Source: Ophiura sarsii
Lineage: Eukaryota > Echinodermata > Ophiuroidea > Amphilepidida > Ophiuridae
Length of the DNA stretch: 64,000 bases
Assembly: GCA_035610835.1 (NCBI GenBank)
Contig: CM069447.1
Location: forward strand, 77,637,982 to 77,701,981
Direction: 5' to 3'
Shown: positions 27,619-42,600 of the stretch, piece after piece
Layout of the letters: the number at the start of each line of letters is the position of its first letter
How positions within the stretch are numbered: position 1 is the first letter of the stretch
The notes under the pieces: model-generated
The model's input: the letters and a program-made list of their open reading frames with translations, nothing else
Told to the model about the DNA's origin: nothing
Database searches by the model: none
Position numbers and translations under genes: made by a program

Positions 27619-30600
27619 CTGTAATACAATCAAATTAGTTATGTGTAACATTCGGAAACAGTTTGCTTGTGGTTTAAAGCTTGGGATTTATGGTAATAAG
27701 ACATCTGTTTAAAGCTTGGTGCATGGTAAATAACACATCTTTTTAGAGTGAAAATATAATCAACACAATTATTAAAATAAAAGTCGTTGTCAATGCTTCG
27801 AAGAGATCTTTCTAGGAGAAACGCAATGTGTAAACAGATTTTGTGGAGACACATCATTACCTTTAACACTTTTAATTAAACGCGCTTCTAAATTAACATC
27901 ACACTGCTCCCTTTTAACTTTTTCACTTGACAAAACGAACGCACGTGGTGTCATGAGTATTTAAAATTTTCCAACTGACCAAAAACGTCATCTTTATAGT
28001 CGTTAATACACAATCCAGGTGACCAAAAGTACACTGTCTTGAATGCCTCTAATCTGTACAACTTTGTTCTATAATGATGTGATGTCACATACCTTCATAT
28101 TCAATCTCACGTATGTTAAAATCGCCTTTAATCTGTAAGAATTCAGGTTGCTCCAAAACGTTACTCTGGGCCTCTGCCAATTTTGCAAGTAGCAATTCTG
28201 AGTCTTCGTAATCTAGTGCATTCTTGAACGCATCATACCAATGACGATCCTTACAGTGCATCAACTTGTAAAGAAGAAGATCAATTGCTTTTGCGTAATT
28301 GTAGGTTTTCTCATCCGCACACCTCAATATGTCATCAATGTCATCTCTAGATAGTACATTTTCTAAACGTTTGGCCATCTCGATGGGATTCATACGGTTA
28401 CGCAATGTATCATGGATGCTGGCAATCGTCGCTCTATGAACAAGCACTTCTGAAGGCACACCTGTGATGACAAAACATTTGAATAGTTAATACCCAGATT
28501 TTCCTTCTGTTTTCTCTTCAAAATAACCGTAAACAATCTCAAAATCTATAAATAATAATATTATTATAAATTAATAAGCACACATTTTGTGGGTGTCTGT
28601 ATTCAATTGCAAGTGATTTAAAACTGGTGCGGGTATGAGACAAGAAAACAAAATTCAGTCAACCCCTGACGGTAATATGTTAGGACAGGATCACAAGAGG
28701 TGAAAATGCCAAATGCCACAGGTGGTTTCACTTACACAACTTTCTTACAATAGAGTGCAACAACCACCAAACGTGGCAATGAGAACCATTTGCTCTATTT
28801 GGATCTTCAGGAACATGGGTCAATGACTATACAAAGGATACTAGACATGCTAGAGGACATTGGAGAATGCAAGGGTACAGATTTAAGATGGTGTAAGGAT
28901 AATGATGCTGATACCAACTATAGACGAGCATAGACAAAAGTATTTACCTACATCTCTAAAAGCATATTTACTCAACAGCTCCCAAAGTGAAAAATCTACC
29001 CTACACTTCCCGAAGTATCTACCCTACATCTTCCAAAGTATCTACCCTACACCTCCCAATGTATCAACCTACACCTCCAGGAGTATCTACCCTACACCTC
29101 CAGGAGTATCTACCCTACACCTCCCAAAGTAGTTACCATACATGTCCAAAGTATCTACCCTATACCTCCCAAAGGATCAACCTACACATCCAGGTGTATC
29201 TACCCTACACCTTCAAAAATATCTACCATACATGTCTAAAGCATCTACCCTACACCTCCCAAAGGATACCTACACCTCCAGGAGTATCTACCCTACACCT
29301 TCAAAATATCTACCATACATGTCCAAAGCATCTACCCTATACCTCCCAAAGGATCAACCTACACCTCCAGGAGTATCTACCCTACACCTTCAAAAATATC
29401 TACCATACACGTCCAGAGCATCTACCCTTCACCTCCCAAAGGATCAACCTACACCTCCAGGAGTATCTACCCTACACCTTCAAAATATCTACCACACACC
29501 TCCAAAAGCATCTACCCTACACCTCCCAAAGTATCTACCCTATATCTCTCAGAGTATATACCCTACACCTGTAACAGTCTCTACCCTGAACCTCCAAAAG
29601 TAGCTACCATACACCTCAATCAGTATCTACCCTATACATTCAAAAGCAACTCCCAAAGTGTATACCCTACGCCGCAAACAGTATATACCATACACCTCCC
29701 AAAGTATCTACCCTACACCTCCAAAATATCTACCATATACCTCCAAAAACATCTACCCTACACCTCTCAAAGTGTCAACCTACTCCTCCAAGAGTATCTA
29801 CATTATACCCTACACCTCCCAAAGTATTTACCCTAAACACCTCCCACGGTATCTACCCTACACCTCCCTAAGTATTTACCCTACACGTCCTAAAGTATCT
29901 ACACCTCAAACAGTATCTACCCTGCACCTTAGAAAGTATCTTCCCTACACCTCCCAGAATATCTACCATACATATCCCAAATAATCTACACTACACATCC
30001 CAAAGTGTCTCCCGTACACCTCCTAAAGTATCTGTCCAACACCTTCCACAGTATCAACACCGCACTACCCAAATCTCGTTGTTTAATTGTAAAAAGGGAA
30101 CACATACTAATCAAGCAAACATAAAATGTAAAACAAATATCAATTTAATTGTAACACATAAACACGTCATACCGGTTCTGGATTTGATTGTTACGGTTTA
30201 TTCACGTGTCAGCCAGGTGTTATCGTGATTGGTAAAATAAGTAACAGCTTTTCGACCGATTGTTTAACGTCTTCCGATACATCGAAATTGGTTTATTTTG
30301 GAGAGATTACTTGTTATATGCGGTCCAAATACATGTTGATCGCGGCAAGTGTTGATTTGAGGCACGATTTATATTAGCTTTGTCATCAGATATATCAATT
30401 ACCATACGTAATATAGCATGTGTAAATAACAGATTTAAAAGCTTCTTACCAAAATCGAAACAAGAGGTGTCATAAGGTGGCTGGAAATAAGATATGTAAG
30501 ACAATAATAGCATTAATTTGGCTACCACATTCATAATGTTAATAAATGACATTTTCTTTCTTCTGTCGCAATTATTATTTGAAACTCAAATTATCATGTA

Positions 30601-33600
30601 TTATATTATTTAGGTATATTCTCATCAAGACTTTACCATTGCCATAAAAGCAAACAAAAATCTAAATTAAACCAGTAACCCTAGAAGAAACGCTATACAT
30701 AAGTGAATATAAAATATAAACAAGTGATCAATGGGCAGTTAAACAATCATACACCGTAAGACTAAATGACATTTTGATTAGATTTTGAGAAAGAAATTTA
30801 CATATTGGAAACTAGACAACATACTATATACAAACACAATCTAAGTTTCTAGGCATATTAATTTGAAGCTGCCATGTTGAATACTTATGTATCATTCCAT
30901 TACTTACAGGATGTCCAAACTTGGTCAGCATGTCTTCAATAATGTTTGCAGCTTCTTCCTTTCCTAAAATGCCCGGATGTTTTACGATTGTGAGAATCTC
31001 GAGAATGGTAAGGTATATCCCGCGAGATTTCCTACATCTACCTACGTACTGTAAACAAGAGTATGAGGAAAGAAGTAAGCAGTTTCGCTAAACCCTCACG
31101 CATAAACATTTTAATGTCTTCTACACCAGTGCAAATCACCCTTCAAAACTGCAGCTGTTAATTATATACAATCATTTTGTGATAATCTCTCATAATTAAA
31201 ATCGAATGCGGATGAACGCCAACATAATATAAATAACTTAAGTGAATAGAGGTCTTTAATAAAATTAAAAAAATCCAATATCATTTTATCTTACGACGTT
31301 ATATTTTTACACTTTTAGACATCTACAAAATTAAATTAAACGGTCACTAAAAATTGCGATTTTAGAACCACCCGCTATGGGATGAAATGTAGAAAAAAAC
31401 ACGCATCTTGAGAATAACTGGGCGAAAATACAAATGCGACTATTTGCTCCATTGTTTAATGTTTATTGGTGGTTTTTTTGTCGACAAATGTTAGTTTTGT
31501 TGAATTTTAAAGTAATCTCGTATCGTTAAGGCCGATAATGTAAACAAGCTTTTGTACAAGTTTCTCTCTATCTTGTTCCTATGAGTCATGATAAATATGG
31601 CATGGGGATAAACATGATGAGGATATTTTGGTTCACAAAATGTCCTTACTATTTTTATAATTGATACATAACTATATAGAGGGTGTAAAAAAGTGTACTC
31701 AACTTTGGGATTTTACATCTTAAAATCTGTGCATATATTTCACAGATTTGTTTATTGATCAGACGGGTTATCCTATTAGTTTTTTTAGTTAGTTGAAATT
31801 GATTGTGGTAAACAGATTTGATGCTAATTTTGCGTAAAAGTGAAGATTTTATAAACCGAACAAGATTTGCAATAATAATTTTCTCTAATAAGATCTATTG
31901 AATTCTACTTTTAAAATCGGTCCGCACTCTAGTCCAAACTGAGTCCGACTATTAAAAAAGCCCGATTTATTGTTGTTGTTGTTGTTGTTGTTGCTAAATT
32001 CGGGTAATATATTTTGCATTTAATGTTTGAACTGAGAATGTTTGATTTGTCTTTATTACTCACCTATTGTGTACCATACATGAATCCACTTGATCATTAA
32101 TATCAAGCATTATTGAGTACAATATTAAATGAACTTTACCAAAATATTCATATCTGGTAAACGGTACCCCGACATCTAAACTTGCACGACAAGAGCTTTT
32201 TGTCGCTACCAAATGGTCGATTCTCAATGTATAAATAAAGGAAGTATGACACGAACTAAAGAACAGATAACTTACACAAGGCATTTCACTAACTTCTTTG
32301 CTTGGTTACATATTGATTAATCCATGTTTTGTATCTACTATATTTGTTTACTATGAAGCAGGAAAGGTGAAGTTAACTGAAAACTGAGTGAAAAGTCGGT
32401 AATAATTACTGGAGAAGATTTTGCATGTTTAGGACTTCCGAAAGTACACTTTACTATTGCGAAGTACATAGTCGCATAGTGCTAATGGTCGCGAACCCGA
32501 CTATTGGCGACCAGGTCGTGCAAGCCTAATGAAATATAATTATTCTTTTCGTTGATGATAGTAAATAAATGCATCTATTGCTGCATATATTGGTTGCCCT
32601 CTTATTCTGATAACAAATACTTTTAATAATTATTTTACACTTTGTTTTACTCAACCTGTATGTTATAGCTGAATCCAAACTACTTATCCACAAAAAAAAC
32701 CCAGTATGTGTATATAAGTAAAACTTAAAAGTAAAAGAAGCATGTAGAAATCTTATCTTGTTGGCATTAAGATGTAACATTTTGATTGAGAGACTTGTAC
32801 CCGTTAGAGTGTAAAGGGTTTGCAGGGAATGCTAGTTAAAGTGGAAAATAAAATGCGGTAAAACTTGACAAATAGAAGTTCTGGAGTGAATAGACAGAGC
32901 GTAATATAAGTATTATACACAATGTATTTTTCTTCTTTCTGAAAACAATATTAGAAAAAGGATCGCGCTTTCCCCGCTCTTTCCTCGAGCTTTCTTCTAC
33001 TTCTAGTGACATTCTGACATACTCTGTTCACATGAGAAGTTATTGTTAGTGACAGTCAAAGATGACTCCAAGGTTGCACACTTTTTCGGAGGGCGAGTCG
33101 GAAATCCCGACGGTGACCGCATCAACCGGAGTGGTTGAAGTAAATCCAGAGGTGATATGAATGACCTCTGTTTTCTGGTCATTAAGTTTGAGTTTGTTGG
33201 CCAGCATCCAGCTTTTAACGTATGAACACGGTTTTGACAATATCAATAAAGTGTATACAAAAATAAAACCATATTACCTCGATATAAATTATTCTGATAC
33301 ACCCTATATACTCGGGTACGTGGGGTGCATCAGCTATTGATCACTACGAGGGTCATTCAATAAGTTCTACCTCCTATCTCATAACTTTGCTATTATACAA
33401 GCCAGTCGTATGAAATATTCCACAATTGAAGCTTTAAATCTCAGCTACAAAATCATTGTAGATTAGTTTGAATACTCATTGTATTTTCTGAATATGCAGT
33501 AAAAACCAAACTTCCATTTAGTGCGACGGAAACGGGTAAAAAACAGCCAAATGTCTTCTAAGTGCTATTCATTTGGCCAATTCTAAGAGACAAAATGTAC

Positions 33601-36600
33601 CTATCGGTCAATTACAACCGTTTTAAGCTACAAATATCTCTTAAACAGACTTTGAACATTATAAGTGACTGATTTCTTGGCAGAAAATGCCCTCTAATTA
33701 GCCAGAACCAGACCAGGACAGCCATTTATTTTTAAAACCTACCCTACAGAACCACTGCAAAAGTCATATTTGCTTTTTAAAGGAACTAAGAGATTTTCCT
33801 TATACAGGACTAAATGGATAGATTTCAAGTCTCTCGAAGAGATATTTTTCTATCACTGACTACCTGATTGACGATTCTAAATGTTGCATATAAGGAAAAC
33901 TCATAAAGTTACTATTATGTTAAGATTTAACATTCGAGGCATCACTGTAGCTTGACTTGTAACGATGAACATTTGACTGAATATCAGTATTCCAGTATGC
34001 TAAAAGGCGTGGCAATACATTTGAGTTGATATTATACTATTTGAAAGCTACAAAGGTTAATATTGCTTACAATCTGATTTATACATGATAGTATAGTATT
34101 ATATTGAGAAATCATCCATTGTTTTCTATTGTCAGTATTTAATTCGGGCGGTTATACCTTAGCATACAATACGGAGAGAAAACAAAAAAAACCATGTATT
34201 ATCTTTGGGGTAATTTTCCGTGTCCGTTGTCCAAAATCTCTCTCTGGCTTTGATTGCATCATGACAAAAGTGAAATAGGTATCAATTAGCATTTACTATA
34301 AATGTGTAGCTATGATTCAGAGCTATAATCATGACAAATGTCATGAAGCTGACATTAATATTAGCGATGTTATGAGTGAGGAGGTAGAACTTATTGAATG
34401 ACCCTCGACTATTTTAAAGTTAATCCTGATATTGAAGTTGTGCTCATTTTAGACAATCATGTGCCAAGCCATTTCGCGTATGCCTTTTAAAGTTATGCCT
34501 TTTTGGTTCGTTTTAAAAAGTTAACTCACATTTCATGACTAACTTTTAAAATCGCAGTGGCATTGGCGTTTTCTTTTTCATATATATTTTGAATCTAGAG
34601 ATCACCAAATAAAGATTTTCCAACATCATTTTATTTTACGACGTTATATTTTATTAATCTTTTAAAATATTTCCAAAATTAAATTAGAACCACCCGCTAT
34701 GGGATGAAATGTAAGAAAACCACGTTTCTAGAAAATGAGACAATTCTAGAAAATAACACATATGAAATGACACCGTTAAAAACATCCTACAACACAACAT
34801 ATAGATTTGATATACATACAATACTAGAATACGAAATACAATTACCAACAATATCGATGCTGTCATAGATGGAGGTCGTGGAGAGAACTCTTGTATTTGT
34901 GTCACTTGTTGTTCAGAAACACCCAAAGCTTCTGCTATCGCACGGTAATCTCTTCCAAGAGGGTCGGTATCGTCAAGTAGTGGGTACAGGGCTTGAAGTG
35001 TCTCAATCGGTACACATTCCCAGCTACACTTCGGGCCGTCTTTTTCTAGAGCCCTCTTGTAATCGGAGACGCGTTGCAGATTTGGTTGGTCAAATACAGA
35101 TGCCATTAGAATGCTGGACAACGCGGCTTTAATTTCAAATAAAATTCAGAAGAATAAATTTAATTTAATCAATTTGCCATAACCACTTTAATTAAAGGTA
35201 GATGACCCGATCACATTTTCGTAACACATAATTATTTCAAACATACGGAGATTTTCATATCATATGAAAGCTCGTATTTGTCTCATCATCATACTGAAAT
35301 TTGACAGCCTAAATCGGTATAATTACGGAGAAATCGATGAAATAACGTCGAATTACCGCGAATGGTGGTAACCACCGATATAGTTTGTGTACTACTCAAT
35401 GGGTACAGTTCACAGCATCTTGTGCGTCTAAAATAAGAACCATTAGAGCTATGCAACTCAAACTTTGGAACACGACTTTTTTAAGGATGACCTTTCATGT
35501 AGAATAGAAAACTTCAAGTTGAAAATCGGAACATCTACCTTTAGTTATTCAATATATAGTTATTTAATATGTATGTATACCCAATATGATGTATGTTTTC
35601 CTTAATCATTAACGATATATATTCAGTATTAGATATTACATTTTACTGCAGTTCTACCATACTGATACACATTTTATGGGACAATTAGCCTTCGAAGAAC
35701 TTGGTATGTAAGCGGGAAGCGTATTTATTTACCGTAAACAACATTTATATTGAAACTGATATATGTATACAAGTGTCTTGCGCTTGTAATTACATACATA
35801 TTATTTCCTATGCCGAATAAATATAAGACAAGGCTTATACGCTAAATTCTGCCACACCGGGATTCGAACCAGTACACTTTCGTTTATGGGCCCTGTTCGC
35901 TAACCATTAGGCCATGAAAAGTTGGCTGACAACAATTGGAATTTAAATCGATACGATTTTTGCGGAATAAAGCTAATCTGTTTAACAATATATAAAATAC
36001 AATAAAACGTGCGGAAATCGAATCTGTATAGCGTACAGTGCGCCGGAGCTATGATGCTATTATTGCACATTTGAACTGGCGGGACAGGTGCCCCACCCCA
36101 CAATAATTCGGTCCTATTGAAGAGTTAAAATACCTTTTTGCTAACCCTAACATTCCTGTGCACTATAAATCTATCATTAATATCATAGAGCAACTAACAA
36201 TTATACTTGCAACTTTAGCTTTAAAAAGCCACTGGATCAAATTGTGCACACCTTCTGTAAATCATTACATTTTGTCAAATCAATCATCAAAAATAGTCTT
36301 TACTTTCCACCCGTCAGGACATATTTGATAAATCACGCTTCTCCATCCTATTGAGCTACCACTCATGAATGTGCCCGCTGGAAATCTAGATTGCGCAGTA
36401 AATTCACCCCCCACATGCAATCGGGGATTCTAGCGAGGGACGAGTCAGGATGATTGTGGGATCTGACCCCCTCCCCACCTCCTCGGGCCATTGCTCTCTG
36501 ATGTATTTATCTATTCATAAAACCACCCAGTAGAAATCCGGACTAACATCCTACATACTTTTTCTCAAAACAGTGAAATGTATGATAGGTAGCAAATGCA

Positions 36601-39600
36601 TAGGGCAATGGTGAGTATGTTAACTATGGAATCATTAACCGCTACATTGAAATATCATACAAAATAAAATGGAGCGATATTGTTACAATCACGTGACATC
36701 TTTCCCAAACTTATCTCAGAGAATTAAACATATTGTGTTAGATAGTTAGTTATTCTTACGATTGACGGTTGGTTCACTCAAGGAAGGCATGACGTTACTC
36801 TGGTGTGTGTTGGGCGCAATGTCAGTAGTCTGCGATTCATGTGGATTTCTACTGAGGGGTAACGTAGCACTGGGGTCCATATTAGTATCATATGTCTCAT
36901 CGTCTTTATGTAAAATAAATAGATTTAAATACAAAAACTATATAATATAATATGATATGATATGATATGATATGATATGATATGATATGATATGATATGA
37001 TATGATATACAAGTGTCTTGCACTTGTACTTATATAAACATTATTTCCTATGTCGAATAAATATCAGACAAGGCTTATACGCAATATTCTGCCACACCGG
37101 GACTCGAACCAGTAAACTTTCGTTTATGGGCCCTGTTCGCTAACCATTAGGCCATGAAGAGTTGGCTGACAGCAATTGCAATTTTAATTGATATGATTTT
37201 TACGGAATAAAGCTAATCTGTTTAACAATATATAAAATACAATAAAACGTGCGGAAATCGAACCTGTATAGCATACAGTGCGCCGGAGCTACGATGATAT
37301 TATTGCACACTTGAACTGGCTGGACAGGTGCCCCACCCCACACGAATTCGGTCCTATTGCACGGTTAAAATACTTTTTTTGCTAACTCTAACATTCCTGT
37401 GCACTACAAATCTACCATTTAAATATCATAGAGCAACCAACAATTATACCTACAACTTTAGCATTAAAAGCCACTGGATCAAATTGTGCACACCTTCTGT
37501 AAATCATTACATGTTGTCAAATCAATCATCAAAAATAGTCTTTACTTTCCACCCGTTAGGACATTTTATTTGATAAATCACGCTCCTCCATCCTATTGAG
37601 CAACCACCCATGAATGTGCCCGCTGGAAATATATATAGATTGCGCAGTAAATTCGCCTCCCATGTAATGTGCAGGCGAGGATTCTAGCGAGGGACCAGTC
37701 AGGATGATTGTGGGCTCTAACCTACCCCTCCCCACCTCACTCGCGCCATTGCTCTCTGATGTATTTATTTATTCATAAAACTATGCACCCAGTAGACGTC
37801 AGGACTAACATCCTACATGCTTTTTCTCAAACAGTAAAATGTATGATATGTAGCAGATGCATAGGGCAATGGTGAGTATGGTAACTATGGAATCATTAAC
37901 CGCTACATTGAAATAACACAAAATAAAATGGAGCGATAGTGTTACAATCACGTGACATCTTTCCCAAATTTATCTCAAGAGAATAAATATTGTGTTAGAT
38001 AGTTGTTTATTCTTACGATTGCCGGTTGGTTCACTCAATGAAGATATGACGTTACTCTGGAGTATGAAGGGAGATATGTCAGTAGTCTGCATTTCATTGT
38101 GATTTCTACTGAGGGGTAGCGTAGCACTGGGGTCCAGATTAGTATCATATGTCTCATCGTCTTCATGTAAAATCAAATATAATATATTATAATATAATAA
38201 TTATAATATAATATAATATAATATAATATAATATTGTGAGATAGGCTTTTACGACGGGTATTCATAATATAAGTTAAAATTTTAACGGGTTCGCCGTCGG
38301 ACGAGTATTAAGTGTAAATAAAGCTAACCACCAGCAGATTTGGGACATTTTCGGAAGAAGGGGGTCAGCAAATTTATTTTCATATTAAGTCTATGAATAC
38401 CTTTAGACAAACCATCATTCATGGTGGGCATAAAAAAATCTCAGTGTTTCTAGATTATATTATACATGCAGTTCAATTTTCACAAATTTGACACCTGGGA
38501 AATGAACTTTTCAAATCATGAGCAAAGACAAATGGCACTCCCATCATGTGCATGTAAATACTTCCACATCCATTTTTTATTGGCATATAGCAAACATATT
38601 TCTTGTTATATTTTATCAAATAATAGACCTGCAGTGTTTCTAGTTTTTAACAATGAGAGTTTTTATTTCCTCAATTTTCCATGTTTTTATGTCAAAAAGT
38701 GATGTTTCAAATGTCTCCTGTTCTCAGTTGGTCAGTAGTTCAGGTGTTAGTTTTTATGTTGGTTATAAAGAGGAGCCATGGCCCCTCAAAGGTATGAAAT
38801 AAAGTAATTGTGTTTTAACTTTTATGTTATAGAAACACTGGGTCAAAACATAGACAAATTTCAAAGTATCAAATTCCAATTTTCACAGTATCTTCCGCAT
38901 TTTTGTAAAAAAATCCTTTTAAGTTTTCATGAATGATGATTAAATTCATTCAAAACTATTCAATAGTAACCCTAAATTATTTTCAACAAGTTTATTTATC
39001 AGTGTTTCTAGTATAATGGTACTTTTCAATGAAAAATAATTACGGGTATGACATTCAAAATGGCCTAAACTGGAAAAGATATGTGGGTTGTGTTAAAATC
39101 CATTTAGGTTCAGGTATTAGTGTGTATGTTGGTCATAAAGAGGAGCCATGGCCCCTTACAGGTGTGAAATAAAATCATTGTGCTTTAGTTATAATGGTAT
39201 AGAAACACTGGGTCCATAACATAGACAAATTTCGGAGTATCAAATTCCAATTTTCACAGTATCTTCCGCATTATTTTCATGAGTGATGATTGAATTCATT
39301 CAAAACTATCCAATGGTAACACTAAATTATTTTCAACAAGTTTATTTATCAGTGTTTCTAGTCTAATGGTACTTTTCAATGAAAAATAATTACGGGTTTG
39401 ACATTCAAAATGGCCTAAACTGGAAAAGATATGTGGGTTGTGTTAAAATCCATTTAGGTTCAGGTATTAGTGTGTATGTTGGTCATAAAGAGGAGCCAGG
39501 GCCCCTTACAGGTGTGAAATAAAATCATTGTGCTTTAGTTATAATGGTATAGAAACATTGGGTCCATAACATAGACAAATTTCGGAGTATCAAATTCCAA

Positions 39601-42600
39601 TTTTCACAGTATCGTCCGTATTTTTGTCAAAAACCCTTTTAAGTTTTCATGAATGATGATTGAATTCATTCAAAACTATCCAATGGTAACCCTAAATTAT
39701 TTTCAACAAGTTTATTTATCAGTGTTTCTAGTATTATGGTATTTTTCAATGAAAAATAATAACGGGTATGACATTCAAAATGGCCTAAACTTGAAAAGAT
39801 ATGTGGGTTCTGTTAAAATACATTTAATTACAAAGTGGTTCAGGTGTTAGTTTGTAAGTTGGTTATAAAGAGGAGCCATGGCCATTCACAGGTGTGAAAT
39901 AAAATCATTGTCTTTTAATTATTATGTTATAGAAACACTGGGTCATAACATAGACAAACTTTAAAGTATCAAATTCTAATTTTTACAGTATTTTCCGCAT
40001 TATTTTCATGAGTGATGATTGAATTCATTCAAAACTATCCAATGGTAACACTAAATTATTTTCAACAAGTTTATTTATCAGTGTTTCTAGTCTAATGGTA
40101 CATTTCAATGAAAAATAATTACGGGTATGACATTCAAAATGGCCTAAACTTGAAAAGATATGTGGGTTGTGTTAAAATCCATTTAAATAAAAAGTGGTTC
40201 AGGTGTTAGTTTGTAAGTTGGTTATAAAGAGGAGCCATGGCCGTTCACAGGTGTGAAATAAAATTATTGTGTTTCAATTATATGTTATAGAAACACTGGG
40301 TCATAACATAGACTAATTTCAGAGTATCAAATTCCAATTTTCACAGTATCTTCTGCATTTTTGTCAAAAACCCTTTTTAAGTTTTCATGAATGATGATTC
40401 AATTCATTCAAAACTATCCAATGGTAACATTAAATTGTTTTCAACAAGTTTTTATCAGTGTTTCTAGTCTAATGGTACTTTCAATGAAAAAATATTTTGT
40501 CTATGACATTCAAAATGGCCTAAACTAAAAAAGATATGTGGGTTGTGTTAAAATCCATTTAAATAAAAAGTCAAATTTGCAAACAAAAATATAAGTCAAT
40601 GTGTTTTGATTATTACAATTACAGTGTTTCTAGATTGAAGGGGTACTTGCCATACTAAATAAACTAATTCAGACCATACTGCATCTAATATGTTGACACT
40701 CTTTTAAGGTCAGTGTCAAAAAACATGATAGGAAGGAATGGTGAGTTTTTAGTTAATTGCATATCTGCGAGGCATGAAATCCGAACAGCTGTTTACGAAG
40801 ATATTGACTATAGTACCAGCACCATTGATGTTTAAAGACATAGAATCTATGCTTGTTGACAAAGAAAAACAGCGTCGAAAACTTAAACAACTTAAAGACA
40901 TTTGTGAGCAGTTTAACATAGATGTTATTGGTTCAAAGATAAGGAAGGATTTCTTTATAAATCCACTTCTAGACCTCATTTTGGCATGCAAATGTACATA
41001 GGAAGGAAACCAAAACAGTTGTTTTTATGCTCCTGGTAAAGTCATTTAATTTTTATAAGTGACGAGAGACATCTACATTCTATTTGAGCAAAAGAGAGTG
41101 TAAAAAGAACTTGTGTATGGTAAACATAATGTATCCACTAATACATTGGTAAAGGCAAGTGACATAGCATAATGTAATTTCAGACAAATTGGAAAGGTAT
41201 ATACCTCGGATGAGCTTCACATATTAGTGAAGTATTGAATATTTCGATACCAATGTTTAAGCAGGGAGGTATTAGTAATAACATCTCTCTGGTTTAAGGT
41301 ATGTGTAGTGTGAAATCCGTTGACACAACCATCTATAAAACAATGATGAATCAATATGAAGTACCTATCCCATGAAGAGAAAAAAGTGCAGTTATGAAGA
41401 TTATAGGCCTACAGTTGAACTGCTGCTGTAAATCACCTTTGCTATGATGAGTTAGGTTTTAGAATATATTGTAAAATGATCGATTAAGATTGGGTTTGGT
41501 ATGTTTTGATGAACAACAGCATGTGTTGTAAAATCATCTTTTTGTATACTTCTGAAATTACCTAGAAACACTGTAAAGGAGCGTGACATTATAATAATGC
41601 TTTAACTATGTATAAAATGATAACTTCAGAAAGTTTTATTGAAGTTCGTGAAAAGTTCTATTCCATGGAGAGCGTTTAAGGCGTGTAGACAGGGGAACTA
41701 GTTCTCATAAGCATTAAAATACTTTCTTTCTTTTTTTTAAACATTTTTTTCTCCAAACAAATAGAACCACCCATACCTTATTTAAAGTATTAAGAAGATA
41801 ACTTTATTGACACTCTTTTTCAAAATAATAGTTTGAAATCTGCAAGTAGTTAGGAATGGCAAAACAATTAATTCAAAAACGTTCATATGCAAATTGGAGA
41901 AAATGGGGAATTTATAAGATTCTTTATGATTTTTTTCTCTTAAAGTAGAAACACTGTAATTTGTTTAGCACACCAGGAGAAGAAACAGTTTATAATAGAA
42001 ATGTCACAGACCCAATATTGGTGAATTTTGATGGCCCCGAATTCTATCGAGCATAATATGGGCCTTATCTAGAAATGCTAAAATAGGAGCATATGCCCCA
42101 AACAACATTAACATTGTTGGAGTGTTTTTATTTTACAGAAGCTAGAACTCAATGGTTTTATTTTTGCTTACATGGGGCCAAGGGGTGTTAGTTGTGATTA
42201 CAATGCAAATTTATTTTGAAACCGCTGTCCAACTGAAAAACTGAACATAAAAAAAAAATCATCTTTTTGGTGAAAAATACCTCGTAAATTGGAAAAACTA
42301 TCATAATTTTCTCTAAGAATAGAAACACTGATGCTTAGTTTATACTGTATTTATAAAGAGGACTCTATCAATAACTTATCATTGGAAAATCACTTTGAAA
42401 ACTTTAACTTGTAAGCAATGGCAATGCCATTTATCAAATAACATGTATTTTGAAGTAAGGAAAAAAAGGTGAAATTACGCAATTTTTGTGATAAGTTTTT
42501 TTCAAAAATTAGAAACACTGTGATTTTTTTAGCGCACTGGAAGAATGAGACTATCATAGGGATGCCACATACCCAATATGAGTGCATTTTGCCGACCCCC

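Noticed and set aside
28902..29984. Long plus-strand ORFs of 76-195 codons
   Set aside because: They are different frames of one 23-bp minisatellite lacking stops; amino-acid periodicity mirrors the DNA repeat.
35850..37154. Functional tRNA genes
   Set aside because: Box A and B are present but the acceptor stem and anticodon arm do not form a sound cloverleaf; duplicated SINE heads are more likely.
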